Shown here one piece after another: positions 59,901 to 64,000 of a stretch of DNA of 64,000 nucleotides (positions within the stretch are counted from its first letter, which is position 1; each line of letters starts with the position of its first letter). Under the pieces are notes generated by a model that was given only the letters and a program-made list of their open reading frames with translations, had not been told where the DNA came from and made no database searches. The position numbers were made by a program, and so were the translations under genes. The stretch comes from Winogradskyella endarachnes (lineage in GTDB: Bacteria > Bacteroidota > Bacteroidia > Flavobacteriales > Flavobacteriaceae). Location: contig NZ_WOWS01000004.1 of NCBI RefSeq assembly GCF_009741275.1, positions 124,001 through 188,000 of the forward strand, written 5' to 3'.

Positions 59901-61895
59901 ATGACAAAAAAGAAAACTCTGGTTGTTATAACTCTACTTATATTAAGTTTAGGCTTATATTCATTTTATAGTTTTTACATAGATAATAATGACAATTTAA
60001 AATCTATTTATCTGGTTCCTGAAGATGCAGTTTATATTATTGAAACTCAAGATCCAATAGATAATTGGGATGAAATTAGTAAAAGCGATATATGGAAACA
60101 TCTTAATACCAATTCTTACTTTAATGAACTCGCAGAAAGTCTAAATAAAATAGATACTATTTTTAAAAAAGAAAAAAGTATTTTTAATAGAATAGGGAAT
60201 AGGGAAATTTTAGTATCTGCACACGTCTATAAACCTAAAAAATACGATTTTTTCTATGTGGTAGACCTACAAAAAATAGCAAAACTAAATATTCTTAAAG
60301 ATCACTTAAATACGTTTACAAATAGTAATTATAAGGTAAGTAAACGAAAATATCACAATCACGAAATTATAGAAATCTATGATGTAAAAGAGCGCGAAAC
60401 ATTACATATCAGTTTTATAAAAAATCAAATGATTGCGTCTTATGTTCATACATTGGTTGAAGCATCAATTGATCAATATTTAGAACCTAAAATAGGAAGA
60501 AATTTAGAATATATTGAAGTTGAAAAAGAAGTTGGATATGGCGATATGTTTAGACTTTACGTACAATACAAGTATCTAGAAGATTATTTAAAAGTGTTTT
60601 CTAATGAGCCAGGAGCATTTACCAAAACATTAAGTAATAGTTTAAATTTTAGCGGATTTAATTTTAATGTAGATGATAATACAATCTCTGCAAACGGAAT
60701 CACTAATTTTAATGACGATGCAAGTTTGTATTTAAAATCGCTTCAAAATTCTGGAAAAAGTTCGCGCAAAATTACAGAAATTGCACCTAAACAAACTGCT
60801 TTTTATCTCAGTTTTTCATTTGATAGTTTTGAAAAATTCTATGGAAATTTTGAAAGTGTTTTAAAAGAAAAACCAGAAGAATTTAAAAGCTATTTAGATG
60901 GTACAGAACAAGTTGAAAATTTCTTAAAAATAGATTTAAAAAAGCATTTTGTAAGTTGGATAGATGATGAAATTGCCTTAGTACAATTACATTCTACCGT
61001 TACTAACTCTAAAAAAGATGTGGCATTAATTTTAAAAGCAACTGATAGTGATGATGCTAACAAAAATTTGCAGTTTATATTAGAACAGATAAGACGTAAA
61101 AGTCCGGTAAAATTTAAGGAAGTTAGTTATAAAGGTCATTCTATAAATTTTATGGATATTAAAGGCTTTTTTAAAATTTTACTAGGCGATTTATTTAAGG
61201 AAATTGATAAACCTTATTTTACAATTATAGACGATTATGTGGTTTTTAGTAATCACCCAAACACTCTAAAAAGCATAATCACTAGCTACATTAATGATGA
61301 AACCTTAGCAAATTTTGAATCCTTTGAAGATTTTGATAATAATTTTGATAGCAGATCTACAGTCTTTGCATATATAAACTCTCCTAATTTATACAATAGT
61401 GCTTACAATTTTGTTGATGCCACAACTAAAAAAGAATTGAGAGATAATAAGGATTATTTTATATGTTTTTCGCAAATAGGAATTCAACTAAAGCCAGAAG
61501 ATGATTTATTTGAAACAAAAATAGTAGTTGACTATGAGGATCCAGAAACTGTAAAAACTAAATATAAATTTACAGATTCACCAATTGTAAAAAAAGGAAA
61601 TTCTTCAAATAAACCTGTTGAAATAACTGATGATAATATTAATAAAGCAGCAGTATTTAATATTAAAGAAATTTTTCCTTCAGATTTAACCGCTAAGAAG
61701 TTCACTAAAAAATATTATAATGGTAAAGTTAGATTTTCTGTAGAACTTAAAAATGGACTAAAACATGGAGAATATATAGAATATTATAGTAACGGAAAAC
61801 TAAAAATAAAAGGAAAGTACAAAAGAGATAACCAAGACGGAACTTGGCGTGTTTTTAATTACAAAGGTGATGTTGTTTATAAACAACGTTTTTAG
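59901..61895 (+). CDS. DUF3352-like envelope protein with C-terminal MORN-like repeats
   Basis: A 664-residue protein. An N-terminal membrane anchor or signal (LVVITLLILSLGLYSFYSFY) is followed by a large region of alternating strands and helices. LVPEDAVYIIETQDPIDNWD opens it, and the pattern continues with RKYHNHEIIEIYDVKERETL and ISANGITNFNDDASLYLKSL. This fits DUF3352-like Bacteroidota proteins. The last 60 residues contain MORN-type motifs (KNGLKHGEYIEYYSNGKLKI and GKYKRDNQDGTWRVFNYKGD). I do not know a function. It stands alone and is followed by a perfect terminator. Confidence 0.72.
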   Translation: MTKKKTLVVITLLILSLGLYSFYSFYIDNNDNLKSIYLVPEDAVYIIETQDPIDNWDEISKSDIWKHLNTNSYFNELAESLNKIDTIFKKEKSIFNRIGNREILVSAHVYKPKKYDFFYVVDLQKIAKLNILKDHLNTFTNSNYKVSKRKYHNHEIIEIYDVKERETLHISFIKNQMIASYVHTLVEASIDQYLEPKIGRNLEYIEVEKEVGYGDMFRLYVQYKYLEDYLKVFSNEPGAFTKTLSNSLNFSGFNFNVDDNTISANGITNFNDDASLYLKSLQNSGKSSRKITEIAPKQTAFYLSFSFDSFEKFYGNFESVLKEKPEEFKSYLDGTEQVENFLKIDLKKHFVSWIDDEIALVQLHSTVTNSKKDVALILKATDSDDANKNLQFILEQIRRKSPVKFKEVSYKGHSINFMDIKGFFKILLGDLFKEIDKPYFTIIDDYVVFSNHPNTLKSIITSYINDETLANFESFEDFDNNFDSRSTVFAYINSPNLYNSAYNFVDATTKKELRDNKDYFICFSQIGIQLKPEDDLFETKIVVDYEDPETVKTKYKFTDSPIVKKGNSSNKPVEITDDNINKAAVFNIKEIFPSDLTAKKFTKKYYNGKVRFSVELKNGLKHGEYIEYYSNGKLKIKGKYKRDNQDGTWRVFNYKGDVVYKQRF

Positions 61896-61920
61896 TTTAA
61901 AATCTAAATGGTATCATAAA

Positions 61921-61951
61921 AAAGAGCGCAACAATTAGTTGCGCTCTTTTT
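61921..61951. terminator. bidirectional terminator after the DUF3352-like gene
   Basis: AAAGAGCGCAAC (61921-61932) and GTTGCGCTCTTT (61938-61949) form a perfect 12-base stem with an AATTA loop and T-run. It serves this gene and the convergent M1 peptidase gene. Confidence 0.9.
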
Positions 61952-61973
61952 AATTTAAAATTGTTTAATAAGT

Positions 61974-63776
61974 TTACTCTACCGTAAACAAATTATTTTC
62001 TCTATTAACATCTGCCATCATTTGAGATGGATCAATTTCAACAGATTTTACAGTTTTTTTCGTTTTAAAAGTATACGTTGGCATGGCCCAAGCCCAATCA
62101 CTAACTATTGTAGCTGAGGTAGGCTTTTCACCACGCATCATTTGTAAAGGAATATAAAATGTTTCTGTTGTTCCGTCTGTATAAGTAACAGAAATATCTA
62201 AAGGCATTGGCATTAAACCAATACGCTCTAAGGTAATGGATTTTCCTTCTATGTTTTTAACACCATAATCTATAGTGTTAGTTGTTTGTGCAAAATCAAT
62301 AAAATACCAATCGAGTTCAAAATCTGTAATACGCTCTGCGGTTCTTATAATATCAAAAGGTTTTGGGTGCTTAAATGAAAAATCATTAAAATACTTTTTA
62401 ATGGTTTTTTCTAAATTATCTGATCCAATTACATAACCTAATTGCGCTAAAAATACGGCACCTTTGTTGTATGCAGCAGCTCCATAAACCTTATTTAATA
62501 AATAACGATCAGAGTGTGTTGTTAAAGGCTGTTCAAAACCAGAATTGGCTAAACCTAAATAACCTCTATAGGCACCAGAAAGTGGATTTGGTTTCTTTTC
62601 TTCTTTAAGTGAGTTCATGGCTAAAGTAGAAATATAAGTTGTAAAACCTTCATCCATCCACTCATGTTTAGACTCGTTACTTGCCAATAAAAATTGAAAC
62701 CAAGTATGGGCTAACTCATGTGCAGTAACACCTAATAAACTGCCAAACTTACGTTTTCCAGTAATTAAAGTACACATAGCATATTCCATTCCGCCATCAC
62801 CACCTTGTATTACAGAATATTGATCGTAAGGATATTTACCAACGTTAGTGCTAAAATAAGCCATAAGCTTAGCTGTTTCTGCTGGTAACTTTTTCCAATT
62901 GTCTAAATACTCTTTTTCTAAATCTTTTTTATAATAGAAATTAAGTAAAGGACCGTTTGGCATTTGGAACGTATCATGAATAAAATCTGGATCTGCAGCC
63001 CAAGTAAAATCATGTACATTAGGTGCTTTAAAATGATGTGTTTTCTTACCAGATTTTTTAGTTGGTTCACCTTGTAAATAACCTGTTCCACCAACTACAT
63101 AATCTTTATCAATGGTTAATTTTACATCAAAATTTCCCCAAACACCATGAAATTCTCTTCCTATATAAGGATCAGCATGCCAACCTTCTTCATCATATTC
63201 TGCTAATTTAGGATACCATTGTGTCATTGATAATGCTACACCTTCTTTGTTATTTCTGCCAGAACGACGAATTTGAACTGGTACTTGTGCATCAAAATCC
63301 ATTTCAAAAGTTACCTTTTCACCAGGTTGAATAGGTTGATCTAATTTTACTTCTAAAACGGTACCTACAGTGTCGTAAGAAATAGAAGTACCGTTTTGTT
63401 TTAAAGAATTAACTTTAATATAACCAATCTCATTAGGCTGAAGTTTACTAATACGATCACCAACTCTAGGATCTGGATCTTTAATAGTACGAGAACGTAC
63501 ATCCATTTCACTTCCAGGCTGAAAAGCATTAAAATACAAATGGTAATATACTCTTTTAAGTACATCTGGCGAGTTATTAGTATACACTAACATCTGCTTG
63601 CCTTTGTATTGATAATTTTTAGTATCCATATCAATCTCCATAGAATAATCAACATGTTGTTGCCAATAACCGTTTACAGAATCTGTAACTTTAGTTACGG
63701 TAGTTGCAGTTGTATTAGAGGCAGCACAAGCCGATAAAACTAAGAGAGAAAAAATGCTGAAAATGAAATGTTTCAT
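61974..63776 (-). CDS. M1 family metallopeptidase lipoprotein
   Basis: This 600-residue protein has a lipoprotein signal, IFSIFSLLVLSACAASNTTA. The aminopeptidase-N-like N-terminal beta domain has NSPDVLKRVYYHLYFNAFQP and ALSMTQWYPKLAEYDEEGWH, with GGDGGMEYAMCTLITG as the exopeptidase G-x-M-E-N equivalent (GGMEYA). The zinc motif VTAHELAHTWFQFLL is near residues 351-365 with the third ligand in EWMDEGFTTYIST. It should remove N-terminal residues from peptides outside the inner membrane. It lies 15 bases after a subtilisin-like gene. Confidence 0.93.
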   Translation of the reverse strand: MKHFIFSIFSLLVLSACAASNTTATTVTKVTDSVNGYWQQHVDYSMEIDMDTKNYQYKGKQMLVYTNNSPDVLKRVYYHLYFNAFQPGSEMDVRSRTIKDPDPRVGDRISKLQPNEIGYIKVNSLKQNGTSISYDTVGTVLEVKLDQPIQPGEKVTFEMDFDAQVPVQIRRSGRNNKEGVALSMTQWYPKLAEYDEEGWHADPYIGREFHGVWGNFDVKLTIDKDYVVGGTGYLQGEPTKKSGKKTHHFKAPNVHDFTWAADPDFIHDTFQMPNGPLLNFYYKKDLEKEYLDNWKKLPAETAKLMAYFSTNVGKYPYDQYSVIQGGDGGMEYAMCTLITGKRKFGSLLGVTAHELAHTWFQFLLASNESKHEWMDEGFTTYISTLAMNSLKEEKKPNPLSGAYRGYLGLANSGFEQPLTTHSDRYLLNKVYGAAAYNKGAVFLAQLGYVIGSDNLEKTIKKYFNDFSFKHPKPFDIIRTAERITDFELDWYFIDFAQTTNTIDYGVKNIEGKSITLERIGLMPMPLDISVTYTDGTTETFYIPLQMMRGEKPTSATIVSDWAWAMPTYTFKTKKTVKSVEIDPSQMMADVNRENNLFTVE

Positions 63777-63791
63777 GTAAAAATTATTTTA

Positions 63792-64000
63792 TTAAAGTTT
63801 AGAAGCCATAATTAACGCATTAAAAGCATTAACTATTCTACCGGTTTTAGATAATTCTGAAAATGATTTTACATTAGAAGCATCGCCACCTACTACAACT
63901 TTAGTTGTTAAAGCTAAGCCAGAATCTAAAACTACTTGTTTTACTTGTGCAGCTGATAATTTAGGATAGTAAGAACGTACTAAAGCAACCACACCAGCAA
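63792..64000 (-). CDS. subtilisin-like S8 serine peptidase, C-terminal fragment (5' end outside window)
   Basis: The minus strand is open from the window edge (64000) to the stop at 63792, about 69 codons. The residues read AGVVALVRSYYPKLSAAQVK and continue to QVVLDSG. This corresponds to the helix that follows the catalytic serine segment (G-T-S-M-A-x-P) in subtilisins, where V-A-L-x-x-x-x-x-P-x-L-S/T is usual. The catalytic triad lies outside the window. The C-terminus, GRIVNAFNALIMASKL, fits bacterial S8 proteins. It precedes the M1 peptidase gene by 15 bases on the same strand, suggesting a two-peptidase operon. Confidence 0.82.
   Translation of the reverse strand, partial: AGVVALVRSYYPKLSAAQVKQVVLDSGLALTTKVVVGGDASNVKSFSELSKTGRIVNAFNALIMASKL

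Noticed and set aside
61700-61895. Toxin-antitoxin YwqK-type antitoxin label for the C-terminus of the DUF3352-like protein
   Set aside because: The MORN-like motifs are only a short tail on a large anchored protein, and no toxin gene is nearby.

Overview
The window is a low-GC chromosomal segment from a member of the Bacteroidota, almost certainly a marine-type Flavobacteriaceae. The evidence is the set of lineage-restricted families (DUF6427, DUF6341, DUF6909, DUF4837, DUF4175, a GldL-like membrane protein, GH3-like enzymes), promoter -7 elements of the Bacteroidota form TAnnTTTG, and strong AT bias. No phage, transposase, plasmid gene or CRISPR array is visible. The exact genus cannot be read from the sequence alone.

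Layout. Positions 1-2340 hold the conserved group DUF6427 (cut by the window edge), DUF6341 and purD. Positions 2427-21672 are a surface-polysaccharide locus, nearly all on the minus strand. From its upstream end it contains a Wzz-like chain-length protein, rfbBACD for dTDP-L-rhamnose, then a separate long operon that starts at a lipoprotein gene behind a good promoter (about 17172-17201). That operon runs through an aldolase, a CMP-sugar synthetase, a HAD phosphatase, a Wzx flippase, a sialyltransferase-like enzyme, three polytopic Wzy/ligase-type proteins, three other glycosyltransferases and a WcaJ-type initiating phosphotransferase. A PaaK/CapK-like adenylate-forming enzyme faces it at the far end. 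No Wza, Wzc or Wzb gene is present, which fits Wzx/Wzy-dependent O-antigen or similar glycan better than a Wzc-dependent capsule.

Positions 21676-33097 are housekeeping and envelope genes: DUF6909, GH3, an M23 peptidase, tatA, DUF4837, a LysM lytic transglycosylase, pgk, a DNA polymerase III delta-prime-like subunit, an MFS transporter and an OmpH lipoprotein. Positions 33353-40739 hold a methyltransferase, mnmG, ybeY and a very large DUF4175 protein. mnmG is flanked by two parS-like sites. Positions 41341-54186 hold gltX, an SPFH protein, glnS, a zinc-ribbon protein, folB, tRNA-Cys, small membrane proteins, a GIN-domain protein, YbjQ and rnr. A 712-base gene-free interval (54187-54898) separates divergent rnr and rpiB and is packed with DnaA-box-like 9-mers; together with the parS sites and the strong minus-strand bias to its left it is my candidate for the chromosomal origin. 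Positions 54899-64000 hold rpiB, a zinc exporter, a GNAT enzyme, a tandem OmpA-domain protein, an S41 protease, rnpA, a DUF3352-like protein, an M1 peptidase and the end of a subtilisin-like protease.

The most interesting system is in the polysaccharide locus: a DRE-TIM metal-dependent aldolase (fused to a second Rossmann-like domain), a HAD phosphatase, a CMP-acylneuraminate-synthetase homologue and a glycosyltransferase with the EEG and HP motifs of bacterial sialyltransferases. No NeuB or NeuC homologue is present. I infer a pathway that makes, CMP-activates and transfers an unusual 3-deoxy-2-ulosonic acid by aldolase chemistry instead of phosphoenolpyruvate synthase chemistry.
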